Shown in pieces: positions 52,691 to 61,550 of a DNA stretch of 64,000 nucleotides; position 1 is the stretch's first letter, and each line of letters starts with the position of its first letter. Source of the DNA: CAVTTH01 sp963737545 (GTDB lineage Bacteria > Verrucomicrobiota > Verrucomicrobiia > Chthoniobacterales > UBA10450); assembly GCA_963737545.1 (NCBI GenBank), contig CAVTTH010000003.1, positions 372,001 to 436,000 on the forward strand, written 5' to 3'. The position numbers and the translations under genes were made by a program. The notes beneath the pieces were generated by a model. The model made no database searches. It saw only the letters and a program-made list of their open reading frames with translations, and was not told the origin of the DNA.

Positions 52691-53362
52691 TTACGTCTTA
52701 ACGCGCGATGACACAGCCCTTCCCTTGGCCGCGTTCTTAGGAACACCAGAGGCTGGCATCTTGCCAACCGGTTTCGCGCTGGTCGTGATCAAATCATTAG
52801 GGGAGCCGGGTTTGGCCTTCGGAATTTTCGGCAACCGATCGGGAACGATCTGCACGACGGCACCGAGTGGAATTTGACCATAAAGGGCCGTCACGTCGCG
52901 GGACTTCATCCGGATGCAACCGTAGCTTGCCGGACGCCCAATGTTTTTTTCCTCCGGCGTGCCGTGAATATAGATACACCGCGCAAATGCATGAGAGTTC
53001 CACGGCTCCAAGCCACGCAACCAGATAATTCGCGTGATGACTGGATCACGGCCAGGCGCATTGGGCGGGAGAATTTCGCCGGTAAAGCGGCGCTTGTGAA
53101 AAACCGCGCCGATCGGAGCATGATCTCCGATTTTCTGGGCGACCTGCAGGAAACCAAGCGGTGTCGCCATGCTGCCCCAGCGATCGCCCACCCCGAACTT
53201 CGATGTCGAAACCGGATAGGTCGCGACCTTCGCCCCGTTATCGAGCAGCATCAGTTTTTGATCGTGAATACTAACGATGACGCGGCTCTGCAGTTCTGTC
53301 CCGGCGCGAAGGGCGGCGGCAGGAAGGAAGAGCAGGAAAGCGAATAACAGGAACCGGCTCAT
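52691..53362 (-). CDS. L,D-transpeptidase (YkuD domain)
   Basis: A signal peptide (MSRFLLFAFLLFLPAAALRA) precedes a YkuD domain. The catalytic motif lies in HGTPEEKNIGRPASYGCIRM, with the His, Ser and Cys of the family. The enzyme makes 3-3 crosslinks in peptidoglycan or anchors proteins to it. A Lys/Pro-rich tail of about 45 residues follows the domain. The ATG at 53362 gives the signal peptide. Confidence 0.92.
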   Translation of the reverse strand: MSRFLLFAFLLFLPAAALRAGTELQSRVIVSIHDQKLMLLDNGAKVATYPVSTSKFGVGDRWGSMATPLGFLQVAQKIGDHAPIGAVFHKRRFTGEILPPNAPGRDPVITRIIWLRGLEPWNSHAFARCIYIHGTPEEKNIGRPASYGCIRMKSRDVTALYGQIPLGAVVQIVPDRLPKIPKAKPGSPNDLITTSAKPVGKMPASGVPKNAAKGRAVSSRVKT

Positions 53363-53400
53363 TAGATCGTCTCGTTCTCTATTGGAAGTTCGGGCACTTG

Positions 53401-54966
53401 TCACGCAGGAAGTGGACTTTCGGTGCGCGGAGTTCCAAATGCAAACCTCGGCCACCATTGTGAGAGTGAACTGATTGAAACGTAAAGAAAACCAGCCTGG
53501 AACATGATCAGGAAAGGCAGCGAAAGATACTGGCCATGCTGGACGGCAAACCAGACGAAGTAGCTGAAATAGATTGCGAAACCAATTTCGGCGAGCGGAA
53601 GAAGCGACCTAAGCGGCATGTACTTGCACTTGCGCCACGGCTGCGCCTTGCGCTCGATACCATATTTCGGTGTGCGCTTGAAGTCCGATTGATGATTAAA
53701 GACGGCCTCGAGAACCGCGCGGGCGTTGTTGAGCGAAAGGCCAATGCCGAGCGCGAGCAAACACGGGAGGAGAAGTATCTCCTTCATCCATGTGCGCGGA
53801 TAAAGTTCGCGCTGCGCGCAGATATAAAAGAACGCAACCGAAACCGACGCCGACAGAAAAATCGGGATATCGATGAGCAGCGTACGCATCCAGCCAGCTG
53901 GAGGTCCGCCGGAAGAGGGATGCAAGAGCACGCACAAACAGGCAAGCAGGAGGTATGCGAAGTTCGAAGTTAAATGCCCTGTGGCTTCGAGTTTGATGGT
54001 GAGGGAAAGATCGCTTCTCCAGATCGTGGGCAGCAATTTCTTGCATGTCTGGATCGAGCCTTTGGTCCAGCGGTGCTGCTGTGATTTGAATCCATTCATG
54101 TCCACTGGCAATTCGGCCGGCGTGACTACGTCAGGCAGGAAGATGAATTTCCAACCGGCAAGCTGAGCGCGATAGCTTAGATCGAGATCTTCCGTCAGCG
54201 TGTCGTGCTGCCAGCCACCCGCCTCCTCGATACAGGAACGCCGCCAAAGACCGGCCGTGCCATTAAAGTTAAAGAAACGCCCGCTCCGGCTGCGCGCCGT
54301 CTGCTCAAGAAGGAGATGGCCATCAAGAAACATGGCCTGCACCCGCGTGAGAAGGGAGTACCGACGATTGAGATGCCCCCATCGCGTCTGGATCATGCCG
54401 ACCTGCGGATCGGTAAAGAAATCAATCGTCTTCTTAAGCAGATCGGGCGGTGGGACGAAATCCGCGTCCAAAATGCAAACAAAATCCCCGTGGGCAGAAG
54501 CCTGACCACACTCCAGAGCGCCAGCCTTGAATCCAATCCGATCCGTCCGGTGGATGAGCTGGACATTGAATCCACGCTGTCGCAATCGTTCGGCGCAGCC
54601 GACAGTAATTTCACGCGTTTCATCGGTCGAATCGTCCAACACCTGAATTTCGAGAAGGTCCCGCGGATAATCGAGTTCGCTAACGGATCTAAGCAGGCGC
54701 TCCACGACGTAAATCTCATTATAAATCGGCAGCTGCACCGTCACTTTCGGGAGCCGCTCGAAGCGAGTGAGAGGCACCGGGGCATGCTTCCGGTTCTTTA
54801 GAAATAGGTAGATGATGACGTACCGATGTATCCCGTAGGCCGACAGGCCAATGAGCACACTCAAATAACAGATGGTCCAGATCAAGGAGCCGAGGCTTCC
54901 GTGCATGTAAGTAAGAAATGCTGCATTCAAGGCAGCAAGGGCGTCATGATGCCGCGTCCGGGGCAT
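53401..54966 (-). CDS. Glycosyltransferase family 2, cellulose-synthase-like
   Basis: The membrane GT2 has an N-terminal helix pair, the domain opening KVTVQLPIYNEIYVVERLL, VLDDSTDET, CILDADFVPPPDLL (DxD), TLTEDLDLSYRA and QQHRWTKGS, then four or five C-terminal helices. This order (D, DxD, TED, QxxRW) is that of processive beta-glycan synthases such as CESA/BcsA-like or glucomannan-type enzymes. No PilZ domain or BcsB gene is adjacent. The ATG at 54906 is an alternative start. Confidence 0.88.
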   Translation of the reverse strand: MPRTRHHDALAALNAAFLTYMHGSLGSLIWTICYLSVLIGLSAYGIHRYVIIYLFLKNRKHAPVPLTRFERLPKVTVQLPIYNEIYVVERLLRSVSELDYPRDLLEIQVLDDSTDETREITVGCAERLRQRGFNVQLIHRTDRIGFKAGALECGQASAHGDFVCILDADFVPPPDLLKKTIDFFTDPQVGMIQTRWGHLNRRYSLLTRVQAMFLDGHLLLEQTARSRSGRFFNFNGTAGLWRRSCIEEAGGWQHDTLTEDLDLSYRAQLAGWKFIFLPDVVTPAELPVDMNGFKSQQHRWTKGSIQTCKKLLPTIWRSDLSLTIKLEATGHLTSNFAYLLLACLCVLLHPSSGGPPAGWMRTLLIDIPIFLSASVSVAFFYICAQRELYPRTWMKEILLLPCLLALGIGLSLNNARAVLEAVFNHQSDFKRTPKYGIERKAQPWRKCKYMPLRSLLPLAEIGFAIYFSYFVWFAVQHGQYLSLPFLIMFQAGFLYVSISSLSQWWPRFAFGTPRTESPLPA

Positions 54967-55108
54967 CCGTCAAATCAAAAATCGGCTCTTCCACTTCGGA
55001 ATGCGCGCTAAAATAATCGGTAGGAAAGTCTTCTCGATTCAGCCTACGCGCAACCCCAAAAACCGAGTCGTGTGCTCGACGAACACGAAGGCAATATTCC
55101 TCGCTGAG

Positions 55109-55159
55109 AATCCGGACTTGCCTGATGTCCCGAGGAGGCCGATTCGTGAAGTCCGGATT
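55109..55159. repeat. 11-bp inverted repeat upstream of the histidine kinase gene
   Basis: AATCCGGACTT (55109-55119) and AAGTCCGGATT (55149-55159) flank 29 bp, ending 15 bp before the ATG at 55175. It could be an operator or a leader hairpin. Confidence 0.45.
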
Positions 55160-55174
55160 TCAGAAAAGGGAAAG

Positions 55175-57679
55175 ATGCCATCACCTGGAAATTCCAAAGT
55201 AGCAAAGCGTGGCCGGTTGGGGCGGTTCAATATCGTCGTTGCCATCCTGCTGGCGGGTTGGGTGCCGTCCATCCTGATGCTGGCATTTTCCTACACAATT
55301 CTCACAAATACGTTGGACTCGAAAATCCTTCGGGACCGACAAACCTTCGTGCAACTGACGGCCCACCTCGTGGCCGATGATTTGGCCAACACCAGTGCGA
55401 TCATTGAATATTACCAGACCCAACCCGACGTCGCGAAAATCTTCGCCGGCCCAAATCGCGAGAGCGAAGCACAGGAATGGCTCAACGATCGGTACTTCTC
55501 CCACCCCCGGATTGACGGGATGTTTTTTGCCGACGAGGAAGGCCACCTCATCGCCAGTGTTCCGTCGAGCCCGGAAATGGTCGGGCAGGAACTCTCGGCC
55601 GGACTCTGGCGTTTGGGGGCGCAATCCACGACCGGCGCCTACGTCTCGCCCATTCACCCGCGAGATCCGGATAAGCGAATGGCCACCGATATCGTCGGGG
55701 CCGTCCGGATGCCGGGCGGAAAAGTCGTTGGGTTCCTCGGCGTCTCGGTCTTGGTAGAACGGATCGGCCGGCGTCTGTCCGCAATTGAGTTTGCTGATCA
55801 GTCGGCTTGCCAGGTCCTCGATCAACGCGGTGCCGCTCTGTTCGAGAAGGACTTCAGACCAAAAACAGGAGCGGTGTCTCCTGAGGATGAAGGCATGATT
55901 AAGGACATTCGTGCGAGCAAGACGGGGCATCTCGAGCGGGGCGGGAATCTTTATTCCTTCAGCCCGGTAGAGTCTACCGGATGGACCACCATCCTATCGC
56001 AGCCCCGCTCAGTCGCATACAAGCCTGTCCGGGATTTGTTAGGCAAAACCACCCTTCTCGTCGCCTGGTTGCTGCTCTTGACCGCAGTCGGCGCATGGCT
56101 TGCCGGGAAATTCTACCGGCGTCAAACGGAGGCGATGCGGCGCCTGGAGCGGGAAGTGATCTTCAACGAAAAAATTCTGGCCAACATGCCCAGCGGCATC
56201 GCGCTGGTGGATCCGGCGTCACGCTGCTTCCTGCAGGCCAATGAAGCGTTCGCGCAAATGGCGCAGCGATTCGGCCATTTGCCCACCAATCTCGACATTC
56301 AACATGCCACGTACCAAGATGTGAAGATCGCGCCAGCAGAGGCGCTGGAAAAGGTGCTCTCCTTTGGGGTTCCCTTCCAACTAATTGAGCAGCCTTACAA
56401 GGACCTCAACGGCGTGACCCGCTTCGTTAATATTAATCTCCTTCGCCTGCAGGATTCGAAGCAAACGATCCAAGGCGTGCTCTACCTTGTGGAAGACAAG
56501 ACCCGTGATGTCACGCTCCGGCAGGAACTGATCCGTGCGAACACGGCCAAGGATCAATTCCTCGCTCTTCTCTCGCATGAGCTCCGCAATCCGCTCACGC
56601 CGGTCATCGCAATGGTAGGCGAGCTCGAGGCGAACGCGTCGCAATCTTCCGATACGCGCCGGGCCGTCGAGGTCATTCGACGAAATGTGGAACTGGAAGC
56701 CCGCTTGATCGACGACCTTCTGGATGTCACCCGCATCGCGAAAGGCAAATTACAGCTCACTTTCGAAACCGTTTGTGTTCACCAGATTTTGCAACGGGCT
56801 TACGAAATTTGTCGCGAGGAGATCGGCGCGATGCGGCAAAAAGTAAAATTCAACCTCCGCGCAAAGAAGTCGTTCGTGTCCGGAGACCCGGCGCGCTTGC
56901 AGCAGATTTTTTGGAACCTGATCAAAAACAGCGTGAAGTTTACCCCAGAAGACGGACGCATTCTGATTGAGACCGCGAATCCTTCCCCAGACGCGCTCGA
57001 GATCAATATTACAGACACGGGCATTGGGATAGAAAAGGAAAAGCTTGGCCGCGTCTTCAATGCTTTCGAACAGGGACAAAGCTCGATCACACGCCGTTTT
57101 GGAGGATTGGGTCTTGGCCTCGCGATTTCAAAGGCGATGGTGGATGCGCACAACGGCGAGATCATCGTTAAGAGTGAGGGCAAAGACCGCGGCGCCACCT
57201 TTACCGTGCGACTAAAGGCCGTGTCCGAGCCCTCCCAAGAGGAGAGCAAAGGCCGACCCCTTCCAGCTGCTGTTCCGAAACAGACCGACGACGGCGAGAA
57301 ACTGCGACGCCGCGTTTTGGTGGTGGACGATCACCGCGACACGTGCGCGGGAATGAAAATGATGCTGGAGCGGCGAGGTTATGAGATCACGCTCGCCCAT
57401 TCCGCCGATCAAGCGATCGAGAGGGCCGAACAAGAAAACTTCGATCTGCTCATCAGCGACATTGGCCTGCCCGACCGGAGCGGCTATGAGCTCATGCAAG
57501 AATTGCGCGCCACCAGAGGTCTCCGCGGTATTGCGCTCAGTGGTTTTGGAATGGAAGAGGACGTGAAGCGGGCGCACGAAGCCGGTTTCTCCGAACACTT
57601 AACCAAGCCGATTAACTTCGAGCGTTTGGAAGAAGTGATTCGAAATTTGCTGAAAGAGGAACCGGTCTGCCGTTCCTAG
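55175..57679 (+). CDS. Hybrid sensor histidine kinase with PAS and C-terminal receiver
   Basis: The ATG at 55175 has a GGGAAAG site upstream. The 834-residue protein has a first membrane helix (about 17-40) and a periplasmic dCache-like sensor of about 260 residues. A second helix (about 315-335) leads to a PAS domain, a HisKA domain with phospho-acceptor His468 in LLSHELRNPLTP, and an ATPase domain (FWNLIKNSVKF, DTGIGIE, GGLGLGLAI). The receiver has VLVVDDHRDTC, phospho-Asp762 in ISDIGLPD and LTKPI. No partner regulator is adjacent. Confidence 0.92.
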   Translation: MPSPGNSKVAKRGRLGRFNIVVAILLAGWVPSILMLAFSYTILTNTLDSKILRDRQTFVQLTAHLVADDLANTSAIIEYYQTQPDVAKIFAGPNRESEAQEWLNDRYFSHPRIDGMFFADEEGHLIASVPSSPEMVGQELSAGLWRLGAQSTTGAYVSPIHPRDPDKRMATDIVGAVRMPGGKVVGFLGVSVLVERIGRRLSAIEFADQSACQVLDQRGAALFEKDFRPKTGAVSPEDEGMIKDIRASKTGHLERGGNLYSFSPVESTGWTTILSQPRSVAYKPVRDLLGKTTLLVAWLLLLTAVGAWLAGKFYRRQTEAMRRLEREVIFNEKILANMPSGIALVDPASRCFLQANEAFAQMAQRFGHLPTNLDIQHATYQDVKIAPAEALEKVLSFGVPFQLIEQPYKDLNGVTRFVNINLLRLQDSKQTIQGVLYLVEDKTRDVTLRQELIRANTAKDQFLALLSHELRNPLTPVIAMVGELEANASQSSDTRRAVEVIRRNVELEARLIDDLLDVTRIAKGKLQLTFETVCVHQILQRAYEICREEIGAMRQKVKFNLRAKKSFVSGDPARLQQIFWNLIKNSVKFTPEDGRILIETANPSPDALEINITDTGIGIEKEKLGRVFNAFEQGQSSITRRFGGLGLGLAISKAMVDAHNGEIIVKSEGKDRGATFTVRLKAVSEPSQEESKGRPLPAAVPKQTDDGEKLRRRVLVVDDHRDTCAGMKMMLERRGYEITLAHSADQAIERAEQENFDLLISDIGLPDRSGYELMQELRATRGLRGIALSGFGMEEDVKRAHEAGFSEHLTKPINFERLEEVIRNLLKEEPVCRS

Positions 57680-57737
57680 GTCGGCAGTCGATCCGAAATC
57701 GCCCTTAGCCAAAAGGTTCGGTGCTTGAGGACGAACT

Positions 57738-58082
57738 CTATTGCGTCGTCGCTCCCATCTCCCTCTTGTCTGCAGCTTCTTTCAGTTCGCGTGAAAGCTT
57801 CTCCACCCTCTGGCGCATGATTTTCCCAGCCTTGAACTTTACCGTCGCACGCGGAGGAATGACGAAACTGCTACCTGGTTGGTTTGGATTCCGGCCGACC
57901 CGCGGCTTTGTCAGCCGGGGTTGAAAGACGCCGAAATTGCGCAACTCGACGGCAACGTTGTTGGCCAGGCTGTTCGTTATATGGTCGAGGGTTCGCTGCA
58001 CGACATCGAAGACTTGATGTTGGACCATTCCAGTCTGATTACTGATGGCGACGACGATATCCCGTTTTGTGAGCTTTGACAT
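57738..58082 (-). CDS. HU/IHF-family DNA-binding protein
   Basis: The 114-residue protein matches the bacterial histone-like family: KRDIVVAISNQTGMVQHQVF, VELRNFGVFQPRLTKPRVGR with the DNA-arm NPNQP, and IPPRATVKFKAGK. A 20-residue Lys/Glu-rich C-terminal extension is longer than in most HU proteins. It converges with the histidine kinase gene. Confidence 0.92.
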   Translation of the reverse strand: MSKLTKRDIVVAISNQTGMVQHQVFDVVQRTLDHITNSLANNVAVELRNFGVFQPRLTKPRVGRNPNQPGSSFVIPPRATVKFKAGKIMRQRVEKLSRELKEAADKREMGATTQ

Positions 58083-58205
58083 ATCATAAACAAATCGCTT
58101 ATCCCCACCAAGATGCGCGGGAAAAATTCGAGAAAATGCGGATATCTTACGCGCATTGCATAATCTCCACTCGGAGCAAGAGCAATTTGGACCGTTCCGC
58201 CGTGG

Positions 58206-58637
58206 CTAGTGAATTGCCGCCGGACGTTTCAAAATACGGTTCAAATAATAAACAAAGGGGCTCTGCCCGCTCAGATACTTGCGGCGGGATTTTAGCTGCC
58301 CCTGCGCGAGACCTAATTTCGTGAAGACGCCGTTCCACTCAGATTCCATCCTGCGCACTTCATCATTTGGAAGCTCCCGCACCCCGCGGACCGAGGCCGC
58401 TCGCTGAAGAACATTCATCGCTTTGCCGGACAGCTCCAGGACGTTCAGTTCGGTGAAGATGTGCTCCGTTTCCTGTAAAAGATGTGACCGGATCTCGGTG
58501 AACTGTCTTTCTTGCTCCGAGGAGATGATCGGCTTGGCCTTATCGAGACCATATGTGATCAAGTCATGGAGTTTCTTCCAATTCTCGACCTGCAACGTGA
58601 GCAACCGAAGATGCGTTTCCAATTCCGGATCTCTCAT
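58206..58637 (-). CDS. Helical hypothetical protein, coupled to the PATAN gene
   Basis: The 143-residue protein is nearly all alpha-helical and charged (HLRLLTLQVENWKKLHDLI, EQERQFTEIRSHLLQETEHI), consistent with a coiled coil. It begins six bases after the stop of the pseudo-receiver/PATAN gene, so the two are probably expressed together and may form a signalling module. No domain name can be given. Confidence 0.65.
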   Translation of the reverse strand: MRDPELETHLRLLTLQVENWKKLHDLITYGLDKAKPIISSEQERQFTEIRSHLLQETEHIFTELNVLELSGKAMNVLQRAASVRGVRELPNDEVRRMESEWNGVFTKLGLAQGQLKSRRKYLSGQSPFVYYLNRILKRPAAIH

Positions 58638-58643
58638 TTGGGC

Positions 58644-59372
58644 TTAGAAATTTACCAGTTCGAGCGTCTCATCGAGTTTCTGCAGATTGTCGATCAGCAA
58701 ATGCGCCCACGGACGATCAACCGTTTGAACGCGGCTGATAATTCCTTCTTCGAAATAAAAACGGCCTTGCCTCCAGCGGAAAATTTCGGCGACCGCGGCC
58801 TCGCCTTCGATCGAATCAAAGATGGCGTGCCTGATCGAGCCGTGCTGGAGATAAATCTCGCTGTTTCCCCGGCCTGACTTGAAAGTGAAACGACCACTGC
58901 GTTGCGAAAGGCAGCTCATCTGCAGGATTTCAGCGGCGGAAAACTGATTCAGATTTCCGATGAGCGAATGGCAGGGATCAATCCCTTCCGAGGGGGTGCC
59001 AGATTGGGTCCCAACCGAACGGACGATCCGGCGTAATTGTGCGTCCAAATATCGCGCGCTCCGATCTGTTGCCAGGAGCGGGATTTTTTGTTGCTCGGCC
59101 CTCGCCAGGAGCTCTGGGCGGCGCGACTTCGGCGTCAGGCAAACGATGCACAAGGAGGGAAAATGCTGGCGCGCATTGGTCGCTTGATCGAGTGCAATCG
59201 ACGTTTCGCCTTCGACCAGGAAAATATCGAAATTTTCAGCCAGGAGAATCGTCACCGCTTCCCCCATGGATCGGACGATCCGGCATTCGATGTTGGGTAT
59301 CGAATCGATGATGTTAAGGCTCCGGTCTTGGAAGACAGGGTCGGCGTTCAGAATGAGGAGTCTCGTTTCCAC
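58644..59372 (-). CDS. Pseudo-receiver plus PATAN/DUF4388 signalling protein
   Basis: Residues 1-120 resemble a response-regulator receiver (LLILNADPVF, then FDIFLVEGETS). The phospho-Asp position reads V-E-G and the usual D-D pair is missing, so phosphorylation is unlikely. Residues about 135-235 form a DUF4388/PATAN domain (GNLNQFSAAEILQMSCLSQR, SGRFTFKSGRGNSEIYLQHG), a domain seen in bacterial regulators of motility or polysaccharide. It is followed six bases later by the helical gene. Confidence 0.75.
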   Translation of the reverse strand: METRLLILNADPVFQDRSLNIIDSIPNIECRIVRSMGEAVTILLAENFDIFLVEGETSIALDQATNARQHFPSLCIVCLTPKSRRPELLARAEQQKIPLLATDRSARYLDAQLRRIVRSVGTQSGTPSEGIDPCHSLIGNLNQFSAAEILQMSCLSQRSGRFTFKSGRGNSEIYLQHGSIRHAIFDSIEGEAAVAEIFRWRQGRFYFEEGIISRVQTVDRPWAHLLIDNLQKLDETLELVNF

Positions 59373-59440
59373 AATTGAGAAGTAACAGTAAAAGCCTAAG
59401 AGCAGGAACCTTGCCCAAGCGCTTTCCCGCCCGCGACGAA

Positions 59441-60388
59441 TTATCGCTGCCAGACACGCCGAGGTGACGGGGCGGCAAAATCGCGCGGCGCGATCTCGTG
59501 CGCGGTCCGAAAATGGGTCTTGGCAACCCGTGCCAGTATCCCGGCTCCATTCTCGTCAACCAGCTGGCGAGCAACGTCCTTTACTCCTGCCGAAACACCT
59601 TTTCCCAGCTTCACCCCCAACGCCCGGCTCTGTCTCTCCAGCCAGCTTATGAATGCATCCCGGGCAAGGATCGACGCCGCCGCCACGGCCACATCGGATT
59701 CCGCCTTGGTCTTCTGCTCAATACGAATGGCTCGGCCTTTCTCGAGCAGAGCGTTTTCGATTACCCGGACATCGGCGAACTTGTCGGAGAGCGCGCGAGG
59801 GCAGTTCGGTTTCCTAGTGAGGAGATTCTCGATGACGCGCGCGTGTCCCCAACCGAGAAGGCGATTTAGATTTCGAAATTTCGCGTAGAGCTGGTTGTAG
59901 CGTTCTGGACCGATTGACACCACCTCACAGCCGTTGCCCGCAGTCTCACGTATCACCCTCGCGAGCGCGTGTATGCGGGCATCGGACGTTATCCTTTTGC
60001 TGTCCTGCACTCCGGCGTCCAGAAGCTTTCGAGCGCTCGCACGGTTTACGTAAACACCAGCAATGACGAGCGGCCCGAAAAAATCACCTTTACCACTTTC
60101 ATCAATCCCAAAATGCGGCTCGAACATTTCCGGAGAGTGCACTTCATCGTAGCCGAGCTTCGCTTCGCAGAGAATCTTCGGTTCAAGTTCAAACTGCACG
60201 AACTCTTCCACGCCTTTTCCTTGCAGCAGGACCTTGGGCCCTTTTTCGTAAACGGCCACGCTCAGTTTATTCTTCTGTGCAAAAAAAAGCGTATAGGGTT
60301 TCGGGGAAAAGACGAAATCGAGATCTGTGAGTAATGCATGGAGATTGGTCGCTTGATCGCTTGAGAGCTGGTGAGTATAGGAATTCAT
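59441..60388 (-). CDS. rnhC: Ribonuclease HIII
   Basis: The protein has an N-terminal substrate-binding domain of about 85 residues and then the catalytic domain opening FGIDESGKGDFFGPLVIAGV, where D-E-S-G-K-G-D is the RNase HIII hallmark. KTKAESDVAVAAASILARDA follows. It cleaves RNA in RNA-DNA hybrids. Its start lies near the inverted repeat it shares with mutY. Confidence 0.92.
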   Translation of the reverse strand: MNSYTHQLSSDQATNLHALLTDLDFVFSPKPYTLFFAQKNKLSVAVYEKGPKVLLQGKGVEEFVQFELEPKILCEAKLGYDEVHSPEMFEPHFGIDESGKGDFFGPLVIAGVYVNRASARKLLDAGVQDSKRITSDARIHALARVIRETAGNGCEVVSIGPERYNQLYAKFRNLNRLLGWGHARVIENLLTRKPNCPRALSDKFADVRVIENALLEKGRAIRIEQKTKAESDVAVAAASILARDAFISWLERQSRALGVKLGKGVSAGVKDVARQLVDENGAGILARVAKTHFRTAHEIAPRDFAAPSPRRVWQR

Positions 60389-60401
60389 CCGTCGCGGGGA
60401 G

Positions 60402-60490
60402 AACGTTCAACGTCCTACCCTCAACGTCCAACGTCCAAATTCAGAGGTCTTCATTGAGCATTGGACGTTGAAGGTTGGATGTTGAACGTT
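60402..60490. repeat. Inverted repeat of the CAACGTTCAAC family between rnhC and mutY
   Basis: The left arm (60402-60431) and right arm (60461-60490) are reverse complements over about 27 of 30 positions, separated by 29 bp. The motif family is the one found in frame in mqnD. The right arm covers the first codons of mutY. Confidence 0.8.
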
Positions 60491-61515
60491 TCTTCATCGA
60501 AACAAACCATCGGCCTGCTGTTTCCTTCAGGCGCTCCCTTATCCAATGGTATCGACAGAGCGGGCGCGACCTGCCTTGGCGACATACCCGCGATCCCTAC
60601 GCGATTCTTGTTTCCGAATTCATGCTGCAGCAGACGCAGGTCGCGACCGTAATTCCATACTATGGACGCTGGCTCGACCGCTTCCCCGATTTCGCGAGCC
60701 TTGCGCGCGCGACGGATTCCGACGTGCTGCGCGCGTGGCAGGGGCTCGGTTATTACGCCCGCGCTCGCAATTTGCACGCTGCTGCAAAAATCGTGGTGAA
60801 TCGGCACGACGGCGTTTTCCCCCGGAACGCCGATCAAATCCGCGCGCTCCCCGGCCTTGGGCGATACACCGCCAACGCGGTGGCGACGTTCGCGTTCGCT
60901 CAATCGGTCCCAATTGTCGAGGCAAACATCGGCCGCGTGCTCGCACGCATACTCGATCTTCAAAGACCGATCGATTCCGCACCGGGGCGTGAACAAATCT
61001 GGAGCTTCGCTTCCGATCTTGTCCCGAAACGGAATGCTTCCGTCTACAATTCCGCGCTGATGGACCTCGGCGCGCTCCTCTGTGTCGCACGCCGACCGAG
61101 ATGCGACCTTTGCCCTGTGACAGAATTTTGCCGAGCAGCCGATCCCGCAGCTCTTCCGAAAAAAAGACCGCGGCCGCAGACGGTTGAACTGGAAGAGGTG
61201 CACGGATTCGCGCTTCGAAACGGACGCATTTTGCTCGAACAATCCCGCGCGCGCTGGCGTGGCATGTGGATTTTACCGTCACTGGATCCACCAATTGAAA
61301 CCCAGCGCGTGCTTCACCGTTCTAACTTTCCGTTCACGCATCATCGTGTCCGTCTTTCCGTCCTTGCACAGGCCGCTCCCGCATGTCTCCGCGCCGGAAA
61401 GCGACGCTGGTTTCCGATCGACATGGTCGCTTCCATCCCGATGCCGGCTCCGCACCGCCGCGCCCTCAGCGCGATCATGGAGCAACATCTTGTTCCGCCT
61501 ACCGACTTCGCGTAA
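60475..61515 (+). CDS. mutY: A/G-specific adenine glycosylase
   Basis: MutY removes adenine opposite 8-oxoguanine. The HhH-GPD domain has SEFMLQQTQVATVIPYYGRW with the catalytic Glu, and RALPGLGRYTANAVATFAF. The general-acid position reads PIVEANIGRV, with Glu where E. coli MutY has Asp138. The iron-sulfur cluster has four cysteines spaced C-x6-C-x2-C-x5-C (CVARRPRCDLCPVTEFC). A short NUDIX-like C-terminal domain follows. The TTG start lies in the repeat and a later start is possible. Confidence 0.9.
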   Translation: MDVERFFIETNHRPAVSFRRSLIQWYRQSGRDLPWRHTRDPYAILVSEFMLQQTQVATVIPYYGRWLDRFPDFASLARATDSDVLRAWQGLGYYARARNLHAAAKIVVNRHDGVFPRNADQIRALPGLGRYTANAVATFAFAQSVPIVEANIGRVLARILDLQRPIDSAPGREQIWSFASDLVPKRNASVYNSALMDLGALLCVARRPRCDLCPVTEFCRAADPAALPKKRPRPQTVELEEVHGFALRNGRILLEQSRARWRGMWILPSLDPPIETQRVLHRSNFPFTHHRVRLSVLAQAAPACLRAGKRRWFPIDMVASIPMPAPHRRALSAIMEQHLVPPTDFA

Positions 61516-61550
61516 CGTTTCCGCTTCGCGACAATTCGCGGAGAGTCAAT

